Shown piece after piece: positions 11,699 through 23,010 of a stretch of 64,000 bases of DNA (within the stretch, counting starts at the first letter, position 1; every line of letters starts with the position of its first letter). The notes beneath the pieces were generated by a model. The model saw nothing but the letters and a program-made list of their open reading frames with translations, did not search any database and had not been told where the DNA came from. Where the stretch lies: contig CM022299.1 in NCBI GenBank assembly GCA_011799875.1, positions 339,100,447-339,164,446 of the forward strand. The letters are read 5' to 3'. The DNA comes from Thinopyrum elongatum (taxonomy: Eukaryota; Streptophyta; Magnoliopsida; Poales; Poaceae). The translations under genes and the position numbers were made by a program.

Positions 11699-12647
11699 GA
11701 GATCTATGCGATGTAATCTCCTTTTGCGGTGCGTTTGTTGAGATCCGATGAATTGTGGATTTATGATCAGATTATCTATGAATATTATTTGAGTCTTCTC
11801 TGAACTCTTTTATGCATGATTAAGATAGCTTTGTATTTCTTTCCGATCTATTGATTTGGTTTGGCCAACTAGATTGGTTTTTCTTGCAATGGGAGAGGTG
11901 CTTTGTAGTGGGTTCAATCCTGTGGTGCTTATTCCCAGTGCTAGAAAGGGACATGACACATATTTGTATTGTTGCCAGTAAGGATAAAAAGATGGGGTTT
12001 GTTCATATTGATTGGATCTATCCCTCTACATCATGTCATCTTGCTTAAGGCGTTACTCCGTTCTTGTTAAATTAATACACTAGATGCATGCTGGATAGTG
12101 GTCGATGTGTGGAGTAATAGTAGTAGATGCAGGCAGGAGTCGGTCTACTTGTCACGGACGTGATGCCTATATACATGACCATTGCCTTGTATATCTTCAT
12201 AGCTATGTGCTTTTCTATCAATTGCTCAACAGTAATTTGCTTACCCACCGTATGCCTTCTTTCAAGAGAGAAGCCTCTAGTGGAAACTATGGCCCCCGGG
12301 TCTATCTTTTATCATATTATTTTCAGATCTATAAATTCAAAAACACAAAAATACCTTGTTGCAATTTATTTACTTTTATTTTATTTAGCACTTTTACTTC
12401 ATTTTATATCTATCACTATCAGATCTCATCCTTGCAAGTAACCGTGAAGGGATTGACAACCCCTTTATCGCGTTGGGTGCAAGTATTTTTTTTGTTCTTG
12501 TAGGTGCAATTATTGGAGACTTGTGTGTTCCTCCTACTGGATTGATACCTTGGTTCTCAACTGAGGGAAATACTTATCTCTACTTTGCTGCATCACCCTT
12601 TCCTATTCAAGGGAAAAACCAACGCAATCTCAAGAAGTAGCATTCTC

Positions 12648-13573
12648 CAGATTTACCCAAGGCGGCCACAAGGTCAAGGAAGAAGAAACATTCTGATGAT
12701 GAGGATGAAGACTTTGTTGTAGAAGAAGTCACCTCAAAGAAGCCAAAGAAAGTTGTGCTTGCCAAGGAATATGGTATATCTGCAAGCACCATGCCATCTG
12801 CTAAGGAGAAAAGTGTTGTAAGAAAGGTTCCTGAAACCAAGAAAAGGAAGGAAAGAAAGAGGCTAGTTCATGTTGTTTGCAGACGACTATCTATGTATGA
12901 AGATCCAGATGAGCATGAAGAATATGAAGAGGAAGAGCCAGCTGCTAATCCACCTAGAGCCAAGCAGCAAAAGCTCATGAGTGGTGCTATGAAGACTGCA
13001 GCCCCCTCGAAGTCTAAGCCTAAAGCTCCTGCATCCAAGCCCAAAGGGAAGACCATTAGAAACATCTCTGCTATTGAGAAGAACAAGGCCCAGTGCCTGA
13101 GAGAGAAGAAGAAGAGGATGATGCCCCAGTGCTTATGAAGCTCAAACCCAGATTGCCTGAACACATTGTAACACATCCAGTTGCTGAGAATATGAAGAAG
13201 AGGAAGAATAAAGGAGTAAGGAAATAGAGAGAGTATGATCCCTACTCTATCAGAAGGAGGACTAATGTAGACTATTGCTTCCACACCAAGGGACAACAAG
13301 ATTTCTATGAAACTGTGTTGCTTGATAAGAAGCCCATAGTCAGTGACATGAGGTGGGTGGATTGGACGTATTTTGATCTACATGAGGATAATTTCCCCCA
13401 TGTTCATGAGGATTTCAGGACTATTGATGTGAAAAGTTCATTGGCAAGAAGCTGACTGCATGGAAGGACGAGATGATCATGCAATTCTACTCTATAGCTC
13501 ACTTCTATCCCAATGGAAGGATAGTTTGGATGACCGATGGTGTCAAGTATCAGTCTAGCATGCTTGAGTGGGC
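12648..13573 (+). pseudogene. charged transposon-type ORF of the old host element
   Basis: A reading frame crossing from upstream of 3643 resumes here. It is rich in Lys/Glu/Asp (KKKHSDDEDEDF, then EHEEYEEEEPAAN) and Lys/Pro/Ala (SKSKPKAPASKPKGK). After a stop at 13136-13138 and frame changes, a second block contains MRWVDWTYFDLHEDNFP and EMIMQFYSIAHFYPNGRI. The latter is the kind of motif found in the plant retrotransposon-associated proteins often labelled putative plant transposon protein. It is broken by shifts near 13130 and 13430 and cut at 13573 by the next element. It is not a host gene. Confidence 0.55.
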
Positions 13574-15125
13574 TGATACGACTGCAACGTATCTATAATT
13601 TTTTATTGTTCCATGCTATTATAGTATCAATCTTGGATGTTTTATATGTAATTATATATCATTTTTTGGGACAAACCTATTAACTTAGTGGCAACTGCCA
13701 GTTGCTGTTTTTTTGCCTATTTTTGGTTTTCCAGGAAATCAGTACCAAAGGAAGTTCAATGCCATGAAACTTTTTGACGATTTTTTTCTGGACATAAGAG
13801 ACACTAGAATCTTCGGGAGGAGACCAAAAAGCGAAGGAGGTGGCCACGAGCCACCAGGGCGCACCCAGGGTGGTAGGCGCGCCCTGGTGCCTCGTGGGCC
13901 CCTCGTTCCTCTGTTTGACCTAATTCCGACTCTATAAATTCTCTAAAATTGGGAAACCAATAGAGAGCCACCCAAATCATTTTTGCCACTGTCGCAAGTT
14001 TCTGTTCTCGTGAGATCTCATCTGGAGGCCTTTTCGACACCCTGTCGGAGGGGGAATCGATCACGGAGGTCCTCCACATAAACCTTGCTGCCCCTCCAAT
14101 GATGTGTGAGTAGTTTACCACAAACCTAGCTAGGGGTCCATAGGTAGTAGCTAGATGGCTTCTTCTCTCTCATTGATCTTCAATACAATGTTCTCCTTGA
14201 TGTTCTTGGAGGTCTATTCGATGTAATCCTTTTTGCGGTGTGTTAGTTCGGATTCGATGAATTGTGGGTTTATGATCAGATTATCTATGAATATTATTTG
14301 AGTCTTCTCTGAGCTCTTTTATGCATGATTGTTATAACTTTGTATTTCTCTTTGATATATCTATTTGGTTTGGCCAACTAGATTTATTTATCTTGGAATG
14401 GGAGAGGTGCTTTGTGATGGGTTCGATCTTGCGGTGCTCAATCCCAATGACAGAAGGGGACATGACACCTATTTGTATTGTTGCCATTAAGGGTAAAACA
14501 ATGGGGTTTATTCATATTGATTGGATTTACTTTGTCTACATCATGCCATCTTGCTTAAGGCGTTACCCCATTCTTCATGAACTTAATACTCTAGATGCAT
14601 GCTGGATAGACGTCGATGTGTGGAGTAATAGTAGTAGATGCATGCAGGAGTCGGTCTACTTGTCTCAGATGTGATGCCTATATACATGATCATTGCCTTG
14701 GATATCGTTATAATTATTTGCTTTTATATCAATTGCCCAATAGAAATTTGTTTACCCACCATATGTTATGTTCAAGAGAGAAGACTCTAGTGAAAACTAT
14801 GGCCCCCGGGTCTATCTATATCATATATTAAAATCCAAAAATACCTTGCTGCAATTTTATTTATTTTTATTTTATTTTGTTTTATTTATATATCTATCAC
14901 TATGAGATTTGATCCTTGCAATTAACCGCCAAGGGATTGACAACCCCTTGTTTGCGTTGGGTGCAAGTATTTGTTATTTTGTGTGTAGGTACTCCTAACA
15001 AGGTGTTGCGTGGTTCTCCTACTAGATTGATAACCTTGGTTCTTAACTGAGGGAAATACTTATCTCTACTATATTGCATCATCCTCTCCTCTTCGAGGAA
15101 ATCCCAACGGAGCTCACAAGTAGCA
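13574..15125 (+). repeat. 5' LTR of the plus-strand pol-less element
   Basis: 1552 bp from TGATACGACTGCAACGTATC to AAGTAGCA. A TATA-like TCTATAAATT lies at 13931-13940. It shares the sub-family sequence CTCTCCTCTTCGAGG near its end with the fragment at 1-351. Confidence 0.88.
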
Positions 15126-15136
15126 GGAAGAATTTC

Positions 15137-15154
15137 TGGCGCCGTTGCCGGGGA
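15137..15154 (+). other. primer binding site for tRNA-Asp
   Basis: TGGCGCCGTTGCCGGGGA is complementary to the 3' end of plant tRNA-Asp(GTC) as I recall it. This primer is typical of Athila-like Gypsy elements. It starts 12 bases after the LTR end. Confidence 0.88.
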
Positions 15155-15255
15155 GACATCATCAACATCTATCAAGTACCACGCATAAACTTTCATCTCC
15201 TTGCATTTACATTATTTGTGGTTTGCCTCTCATTTTCATCTCCCCCACTTCTAAA

Positions 15256-16103
15256 ATGTTTTCACAAAAACACAAAAATATTTTCCGTTTGCCTTCTTGC
15301 TTGTTTGCGCGCTTTATCGTTATGGCTAGTTCTTGCTTTGTCACATGTACCCCTAAAAATGAGGTTCTCAATTTTAAACAAAGGGGAGGGGAGAGTCTAA
15401 AAGATGCTTGGTATAGGATTTGCGATGCTCAAAATAAATCATCTCGTAAGCAATCCACTATCGTTCTTCTTCGCGATTATTATGTGGGTGTACTACTTGG
15501 TATAGATTTGTGCTAGACACTATTACCGGAGGGAATTTTTTTAGTAGTCACCCTTTAGATGCTTTCAATGCCATGGGAAATTTAGTGGGATCACCACCTA
15601 TAACTGTTAATGAAACAACATTGACTTTGGAACATGTTATGCAAAGGATAGACACTATTGAAAATAAAATGCCTACTGTAGAGCATATTGAAAATTTGGA
15701 TAAAAAGATTCATAATCACATCACTCAATTTGGGTCAAAGGTCGGAAATACTTTTAAGATGCTAAAAGAAAAATAACCAATAATGAATGAGAGGGTGGAG
15801 CAAAGTCCCGCTAGGATTGATAAGTTGGAAGAAATTATTAATAATTTGGGTTCCACGTTTTGTTCCGTTGAAACTATTGAAAAAACTCCTCCTAGTAAGA
15901 ATAGAAAGTTTATGTACGTTCCTAAGAATAAGAGTGCCACATCTAGTAATGGAAACGAAGATCTTAAAATGATATGTGTTCACCCCGACTTCGTTGATTT
16001 AATAAAGGAACCCGTCTACAAGAATAAATTCCTCAACTTTATCCCTGGGAGGGTGATCATTAAAAATTGTGTGTTGAAACTCCTAGGAAGTATGGATGCG
16101 TGA
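15256..16103 (+). pseudogene. gag of the plus-strand pol-less Gypsy element
   Basis: The ATG at 15256 opens a frame running to 15516 (FKQRGGESLKDAWYRICD is a typical retrotransposon gag motif for this group). A frameshift near 15500 leads to 15510-15776 (DTITGGNFFSS, then LTLEHVMQRIDTIENK, a coiled coil). After TAA at 15774-15776 it resumes in another piece, 15783-16103. Just past 16103 the C-terminal signature (a KDDN and a KGVKQ segment, about 16120-16180) matches the end of the protease-bearing ORF of the other copy, so the two coding remnants converge there. No enzymes follow. It acts, if at all, as capsid for particle formation. Confidence 0.7.
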
Positions 16104-16792
16104 TTGAGGACTTGGAAACTAAAGATGACAACACTTGAAACTATGCATTACGCCTAGCTAAGGGCGTAAAACAATAGCGCTTGTTGGGAGGCTACCTAAT
16201 AGCTATCTCAATTTTTCTTGTTATTTTCCTGTTTTTTGGTGTGCACCCAGTTATGCTACTGCTATGGTTGTTTTTTTGTGTTTAAATTAGTGTTTGTGCC
16301 AAGTAAAGCCTCTGGGATGATTTGGATGATAGTTGCTTTTATTCTTTGAAAAAACAGAATCTTTAGCGCCCAGTAGCAGAATTGTTGAGATTCACTGGAG
16401 CATGATAAAATTTTGAATTTTAACACATGGTTAATATACAAATTTCTCATGTTTTCCTAATTTCTCAAAAAAATTGGAGTTAAAGAACTATAGTCATTGT
16501 TCGAATTACTACAGGTTGTTCTGTTTTTGATAGATTATGTTTTCGTTGCATTGTTTGCTTGTTTTGATGAATCTATGGATTGTATCAGGGGGTATAAGCC
16601 TTGGTGAAATTAGACTACAGTATGTATTATGGAATAATAAAATATTAATGGGTTTACAACAGTATCTGAAGTGGTGATTTGCTTGTTATACTAACGGATC
16701 TCACGAGTTTTCTGTTGAGTTTTGTGTGGTGAAGTTTTCAAGTTTTGAGTGAAATCATGATGGATGAAGGAATAAAGAGTTTCAAGAGCCTA

Positions 16793-16880
16793 AGCTTGGG
16801 GATGCCTGAGGCACCCCAAGGTAATATTCAAGGAATCCCAAGCATCTAAGCTTGAGGATGCCCTGGAAGGCATCCCCTCT
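16793..16880 (+). repeat. conserved hairpin cluster, second copy
   Basis: CTTGGGGATGCC pairs with GGCACCCCAAGG, and GGATGCC pairs with GGCATCC after a short loop. Order and spacing equal those at 8012-8103 on the opposite strand. Confidence 0.55.
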
Positions 16881-17523
16881 TTCTTCTACCAACTGTCGAT
16901 AATATTACTTAGAGCTATATTTTTATTCATCACATGGTATGAGTTTTGCTTTGAGCGTTGTGTATTATATGAGTTTTTACTTTGTTTGATTTTTAGTTTG
17001 CCACAATCATCTTTGCTGGACACACCATTTTGAGAGGGACACACATTATTCGTGATTTGTTAGAATACTCTTTGTGCTTCACTTATATCTATTGAGCTAG
17101 GAAGTTGCTCTAGTACTTCACTTATATCTTTTAGAGCACGGCGGTGGCTATATTTTAATCAAATAGTTGCACTCTCAAGCTTCACTTATATCATTTTGAG
17201 AGTTGATAATAATAATGGCAATATGCACAAGTTATGAATTTGGTCCTAATATGATTGGTATTCAAGAGGGGTATAATAAAAACTTTCATGTAGATCACTG
17301 AATATGATAAGTTTGATTCCTTCCAATAGTTTTGCAATATAAAGATGGTAATATGTGGGTTGTGCTAGTGAGTAATTGTGGTTTATTAAGAATATTGGTG
17401 TTAAGGTTTGTGATTCCCAAAGCATGCATGTATAGTCTCTCGTTATGCTATGAAGTTGGAGCATGATTTATCATTGATTGTCTTCCTTATGAGTGGCGGC
17501 CCAGGACGGGCAATGGTCTTTTC

Positions 17524-17892
17524 CTACCAATCTATCCCCCTAGGGCATGCATAGTAGTACTTTGCTTCGACGGCTAATAAACTTTTGCAATAAGTATATG
17601 AGTTCTTTATTACTAATGTGAGTCCATGGATTATACGCACTCTTACCTTTTCGCAATTTGCTAGCCTCTTCGGTACCATGCATTGCCCTTTCTCACCTTG
17701 ACATGTGGTGCAAACTTCGTCGGTGCATCCAAAACCCATGATATGACACACTCTATCACACATAAGCCTCCTTATATCTTCCTCAAAACAGCCACCATAC
17801 CTACCTATTATGGCATTTCCATAGCCATTCCGATATATATTGCCATGCAACTTCCACCGTTCCATTTTTATGACACACAACAACATTGTCAT
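17524..17892 (-). CDS. antisense ORF of the pol-less element, longer copy
   Basis: 122 codons on the strand opposite the element, ATG at 17892. Residues 17-79 match the antisense ORF 7047-7253 of the other copy at 52 of 63 positions. The product has conserved Cys residues (GGCFEED, LMCDR, GCTDEVCTTC, GEKGQC) that could bind metal, and a C-terminal tail with YYYACPRG. No signal peptide or membrane segment is obvious. It is not recognised. Keeping an open antisense frame in two decayed elements whose sense frames are broken is unusual, but nucleotide identity alone could explain it. Confidence 0.35.
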   Translation of the reverse strand: MTMLLCVIKMERWKLHGNIYRNGYGNAIIGRYGGCFEEDIRRLMCDRVCHIMGFGCTDEVCTTCQGEKGQCMVPKRLANCEKVRVRIIHGLTLVIKNSYTYCKSLLAVEAKYYYACPRGIDW

Positions 17893-18968
17893 ATTGCTTT
17901 TTCATGATCATATAGCTAACATAGTATTTGTGGCTCAGCCACCGTTCATCATTTTTTATACATCTTACGCTAGATCATTGCACATCTTGGTACACACCCA
18001 GAGGCATTCATATAGAGTAATATTTTGTTATAGTATCGAGTTGTAATTTTCAGAGTTGTAAGTAAATAGAAGTGTGATGATCATCATATTCATTATTAGA
18101 GCATTGTCCCAAGTGAGGAAAGGATGATGGAGACTATGATTCCCCCACAATTCGGGATGAGGAACCGGATGAAAGAAAAAAAAAAGAGGCAAAAAAGAGC
18201 CAAAGAAAAAAAGGTGAAAAGAGCTCAACAAAAGAAAGAGAGAAAAAGAGAGAAGGGCCAATGTTACTATCCTTTCCACACTTGTGCTTCAAAGTAGCAC
18301 CATGTTTTTCATATAGAGAGTCTCCTATGCTTTCATTTTCATATAACTGGTGGGGATTTTTCATTATAGAAATTGGCTTGTATATTCCAATGATGGGCTT
18401 CCTCAAATGACCGAGGTCTTCATGAGAAAGCAAGTTGGATGCACACCCACTTAGTTTTCTTTTTGAGCTTTCATACACTTATAGCTCTTAGTGCATCCGT
18501 TTCATGGCAATCCCTACTCCTTGCATTAACATCAAGTGATGGGCATCTCCATAGCCCGTTGATTAGCCTCGTCGATGTGAGACTTTCTCCTTTTTTGTCT
18601 TCTCCATATTATCTCTATCACCATACTCTATTCCACCCATAGTGTTATATCCGTGGCTTGTGCTCATGTATTGCGTGAGGATTGAAAAAGCTGAAGCGCT
18701 TTAAAAAGTATGAACCTATTGCTCGGCTTGTCATCGGGGTTGTGCATGATAAATACTTTGTGTTAAGAAGATGGAGCATGACAAGGCTATATGATTTTAT
18801 AGGGATAACGTTCTTTAGCGTTGATATTTTGAAAGACATGATTGTTTGTTGGTATGCCTTATTATTATTGTTTCTATGTCAAATGACAGACTATTGCTTT
18901 GAATCATTCGAATCTTAATATTCATGCCACAAAAGAAATATTACATGGTGAACATGATAGGTAGCATT

Positions 18969-20602
18969 TGATATGTCTCCAATGTATCTATAATTTATGA
19001 AGTATTCATGACATGTTTACCACAATTTTATATGGTTTTGGTATGATTTGAATGGAACTAACCCGGACTGACGCTATTTTCAGCAGAACTGCCGTGGTGT
19101 TGTTTTTTGTGCAGAAATAAAAGTTCTCCAAATGCAGCAAAAAATTTTGATGATTTTTTCTGGAAGGAAAGAGACCTAGGAAGCTTCGGGAGAGTGCCAG
19201 AAGACCCACAGGGGCCCAACAAGCCACCAGGGCGCGCTTAGGGGGTGGGTGCTCCCTGATAGCTTGTGGGGCCCCTGTGGCCTCTCTTCATGTGAGACCT
19301 ACGCCAAAAATTCCTATATATTCAGAAACCTCCAGAAATAACCATAGAACTTCAACTTCGCCGGTGCAAGCCTCTATACCAAAGATATCCCATCTGGAGC
19401 CCTTTTCCAGCACCCTGTCTGAGGGGGAAATCGTCACTGGAGGCCATCCTCATCATCCCGGCGGTCTCCATGACAAGGAGGGAGTAGTTCACCCTCGGGG
19501 CTGAGGGTATGTACTAGTAGCTATGTGTTTGATCTCTCTCTTTCTCTCTCTCGTGTTCTTGATTTGGCACGATCTTGATGTATCGCGAGCTTTGTTAATA
19601 TAGTTGGATCATATGACGTTTCTCCCTCTCTATCTTGTTGTGATGAATTGAGTTTTTACCTCTGAGCTTTCACTATTATCGAATTGAATACTTGTTGGAT
19701 TTGAGAACACTTGATGTATGTCTTGCATATGAATACCCGTGGTGACAATGGGGTATTATATTGATTCACTTGATGTATGTTTTGGCACTCAAATCATGGA
19801 TTCCCGAGGTGACATTGGGGTAATCTATGCATAACTGTTGATGCAGGTTTTCGTCCTCCTTTCTCCGATAGAAATCTTGGGGCACTCTTTGAAGTTCTTT
19901 GTGTTGGATTGAATATTATGAATCTGAAGTTGTTTGATGCACATTGTATAATTGACCCACGGATACTTGTGGTGACATTGGAGTATCTAGGTGACATTAG
20001 GGTTGATTGATGCATTTCATATGGTGTTATTTTAGGGCTGTTTGTGACGTTTCTAGGAATAGCACAATAGATTGATCAGAAAGGATAACTTTGAGGTGGT
20101 TTCGTACCATACAAACAATTTCATCTTATGTTCTCCGCTTGATAAGAGCTTTGGAGTGATTCTTTGTCGCATGTTGAGGTATTGTTATATGATCCAATTA
20201 TGTTAGCACTGTTGAGAGATAGCGCTAGTCAAAGTATGAACCCTAGGCCTTGTTTTCAAGCATTATAATACCGTTTGTGCCCCGTTTTATCACTTGCTAC
20301 CTTGCTGTTTTTTTATTTTCAGATTACAAAAACCTATATCTACTATCCATACTACACTTGTATCACCATCTCTTTGCCAAACTAGTGCACCTATACAATT
20401 TACCATTGTATTTTGTGTGTTGGGGACACAAGAGATTTCTTGTATTTGATTGTAGGGTTGTTTGAGAGAGACCATCCTCATCCTACGCCTCCCATGGATT
20501 GATAAACCTTAGGTCATCCACTTGAGGGAAAATTGTCCAACAAAAGTTTGCGCTTGGAGGCCCAACACGAGTCTACAAGAATAAGTTGTGTAGTAGACAT
20601 CA
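18969..20602 (+). mobile_element. solo LTR of a different Gypsy-type family (TSD GCATT)
   Basis: 1634 bp from TGATATGTCTCCAATGTATC at 18969 to GTAGACATCA at 20602. Perfect 5-bp duplications GCATT lie at 18964-18968 and 20603-20607. Removing it rejoins the conserved pre-LTR sequence of the host (compare 5831-5935 on the minus strand). Inside are about four imperfect copies of GTGGTGACATTGGGGTA-like sequence (19730-20005). No internal domain or second LTR is present, so it is a solo LTR. Confidence 0.92.
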
Positions 20603-20676
20603 GCATTCCACATCAAAAAATCTGTTTTTATCATTTACCTACTCGAGGACGAGCAAAAATTAAGCTTGGGGATGCT

Positions 20677-20722
20677 TGATATGTCTCCAACATATCTATA
20701 ATTTTTTGTTGTTCCGTGCTAT
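20677..20722 (+). repeat. first 46 bp of the truncated 3' LTR
   Basis: TGATATGTCTCCAACATATC and following bases match the 5' start of this LTR family, directly after the conserved segment with AAGCTTGGGGATGCT. The LTR stops where CACTACAAAAAAAGACACG begins. Confidence 0.85.
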
Positions 20723-21061
20723 CACTACAAAAAAAGACACGTCCGTGACATTATGGCCCGAACGAAAAAAAATGTCATGCTTATGACACTTCTATGACGA
20801 TAATTGTGACAAAAACACGTATCATCATAGATGTGGTGGGCTCCTACTTCTATGACAAAAAATCATGACAGAAAATGGGCTTTCCGTCATGGGCGGGCCG
20901 AAGACACACCTGCACGACATTCTTTGGGTCATCCATGACAGAAAAAATCATGGTAGAAGCGACGACGAGGAAAATATCGGGGAATTCCCGATTACGGTAG
21001 GTGGTCGGGGCCGAGCGATGCACTGTGGTTTGCGCGTTTCTCTCTAGTACGTGCGTGTGTG

Positions 21062-21252
21062 CGAGGCGTTGGCTAATTGAACCCGAGCGATCGCACTAGC
21101 TACATTACTGAACCCGAGCGATCGACCCCTTGGCTATTAACTGAACCCGAGCGATTCATTCGCTGCTGGCTGAACCCGAGCGATTCCTTCCCTGCTGCTG
21201 CTAACTGAACCCGAGCGATCGATCATTGCTGCTGCTTACTGAAGCCGATCGA
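21062..21252 (+). repeat. TGAACCCGAGCGAT repeat cluster
   Basis: Five copies of (T)GAACCCGAGCGAT[C/T] plus one decayed copy, at about 21078, 21113, 21147, 21173, 21208 and 21240, spaced 25-35 bp. They are probable CACTA subterminal repeats, which bind the TNPA-type transposase in known CACTA systems. Confidence 0.6.
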
Positions 21253-21289
21253 GCCCCCATGCGAGACGTAGCCAGCCGGTGTTGGGTTG

Positions 21290-21900
21290 CCTCTTGATGA
21301 ACAATGACTATTGCTACCGTGCTTGTGGTAGGTAGAACGAGTCGAGACGGGGTGAGTCAAGCCGGTTGGCTATGGGGGTTGGATGAACAGGACCCCGTGG
21401 TAGTAGGCGGTTGCCACTGGATGAATAGGACCCCGAGGAGGCCTCCACACCCCAGCCGGTTGGGGTGGATGAACAGTACCTCATGGAGGCTAGATGAACA
21501 GTAGTCGGTGGAGACTAGATGAATAGTATCCCATGGGCCCAGGAGGAAGTCACGGTGGATGAACAATAGCAGGTGGAGGCTAGAGGAAGTCGACAGTGGA
21601 TGAACAGTATCCCGTGGAGGCTGGAGCAAGGCAGTAGACGGTGGATGAACAGTAGCCCGTGGAGTCCTGTTTTGCGGTACGCCAGACCCCTCCCGATGAA
21701 CAGGATCCCGTTTCGATTTTAAGCGATCGAACAGAAGGCTGGTTTCTCTGTTCTGCGGTACACCAGGCCCCGTTTTGGCTGTTCCGTCCAAGCCGGTTGG
21801 CTCCCGATGAACACGACACATTATGTTCTCTCCCGATGAACACGACGCAGTTTCTCCATTCCGGCCCAGCCGGTTGGCTGCCGATGAACAGGACGCTGTT
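21290..21900 (+). repeat. GATGAACAGT repeat cluster
   Basis: About fifteen copies of (T/C)GATGAACA(G/A)(T/G), often followed by AGTACCCCGTGG-like text, at irregular 30-60 bp spacing. A long minus-strand frame (21357-22112) arises only from the repeats and looks non-coding. Confidence 0.6.
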
Positions 21901-22184
21901 GTTGCCGTCCGTTGCCTCTCCATGTACACGAGCCCTAGCCATACGTATGCGCGAGTACGCGTTCGAGACCCTCGCCCGTATGTACGTACGTGATCGTTTT
22001 TTTTTGCCCTGTGGTTGTACGTATGTGTACACGGTTTAGACGGGACTGCCTGAACTGCTACGTCGGGGGCTTTACTACGACACATACCGCTGCTTGCTCG
22101 GCCACGGTTCATCGTTGTAGAGAGATCGATCGACCTGTATGTACGTACACGTTCGCGACCAGACAGACAACGCTACGTATGCTT

Positions 22185-23010
22185 CGATCGGGTGGGTCCC
22201 AGCTGTCAGGGAGGATAATGAGCCACTTCCTTGCGTGAGAAGATATAGCTGGTGGATCCCAGCTGTCAGTGGGAGGGATCATTTTTTTCGCGCCTAATAT
22301 GGAGGCACTTCCTTGCGTCCGAAGATGTAGCTGGTGGGTCCATCTGTCAGCGTCACCGCGTACAGTCGTCTTCTGATGGCTGTCATTCATTGACCATGCC
22401 ACACTGCGCCGAGAGGACCAAGGCGGTGGATGACGGCGAGGCCTAGGAAGAGAATGACGTGGAGCCGGGGAAGACGCGACAGTGGATGCCCACGCGGTGG
22501 GGAGTACGAGGGTTGACTGCTTCGGCTACGATGTGAGGCTGTCATCGCCGGAGAATAACGGGAGGTGTGGGTGAGTAGAGGGATGACATGGCCAGCGGTG
22601 ACAGCACAGCCGGCGACGGGAGGCAGGAGCAGGCGGTCCTACTGATGCTGGTTTTGGCGGCTGGAGCAGGAAGATCACAGATTGAAGAAGCAGCACAGCC
22701 ATTGGATGTTCATCCAACAGTTGCTGCTGCTAGAATTATTTGTTGACTAGGTTAACAAAGCCCTGCGTACGTGTCAACTTAGTAGGTCCACAAGTCAGTC
22801 TCCAAATCAGATGGGTCTGAGCTAGCAGGGGGAGGAATCATTTTTCTTGCGCATAATAAGGAGGCACTTCCTTCCGTGCGAAGATGTAGCTCGTGGGTCC
22901 CAGCTGGGGGAAACTTTTTTTTCTCGTAATAAGAAGGAACATCCTTGCGTGCGAAGATTGTAGTTGGTGGGTCCAACCTGTCAGAGGGAGGAATCATTTA
23001 TTCCTGCATA
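22185..23010 (+). repeat. blocks of a 60-90 bp subterminal repeat
   Basis: The phrase GTGGGTCCCAGCTGTCAG, then a GGAGG-ATCATTTTT stretch, then CACTTCCTTGCGTGCGAAGA recurs about five times in two clusters (22185-22360 and 22785-23010). Copies are imperfect and in the same orientation. Confidence 0.6.

Larger units (their letters stand above)
3643..12642 (+). mobile_element. solo LTR, Gypsy-like, split by a nested element (TSD TTCTC)
   Basis: The LTR starts TGATACGTCTCCAACGTATC at 3643 and ends GAAGTAGCA at 12642. It is interrupted between 4269 and 11704 by the complete element 4270-11698. Real LTR sequence is 3643-4269 plus 11704-12642, about 1.57 kb. The five bases on each side are identical, TTCTC at 3638-3642 and 12643-12647, and no internal domain or second LTR is attached. 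This is therefore a solo LTR left by LTR-LTR recombination. A TATA-like CTATAAATAC lies at 3991-4000. It landed inside a coding frame that resumes at 12648. The family is the same as the nested element; I would guess the Sabrina/WHAM group, unverified. Confidence 0.9.
16110..18968 (+). other. non-coding interior of the plus-strand pol-less element
   Basis: Colinear with the interior of the minus-strand copy. It holds the hairpin cluster at 16793-16880, three copies of the motif CTTCACTTATATC at 17088, 17117 and 17182 (the reverse-strand form of the 7706-7816 motif), and a purine-rich stretch at 18170-18250. The only ORF of interest is antisense (17524-17892). Confidence 0.6.
13574..20722 (+). 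mobile_element. truncated non-autonomous Gypsy-like element, plus strand
   Basis: The order is 5' LTR 13574-15125, tRNA-Asp-type primer site 15137-15154, gag 15256-16103, about 3 kb of non-coding DNA interrupted by a solo LTR (18969-20602), a conserved pre-LTR segment with ACCTACTCGAGGACGAGC, and the first 46 bp of the 3' LTR (20677-20722). There the CACTA terminus begins. The rest of the 3' LTR was not found downstream in this window. The left flank 13569-13573 is TGGGC; its partner is not visible. The element is related to 4270-11698 but carries a different coding remnant: gag here, protease there. Confidence 0.85.

Noticed and set aside
21357..22112. Long minus-strand open frame of 251 codons
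   Set aside because: It follows the GATGAACAGT repeat cluster, has no domain-like composition, and is open in more than one frame; it is a by-product of repeats.
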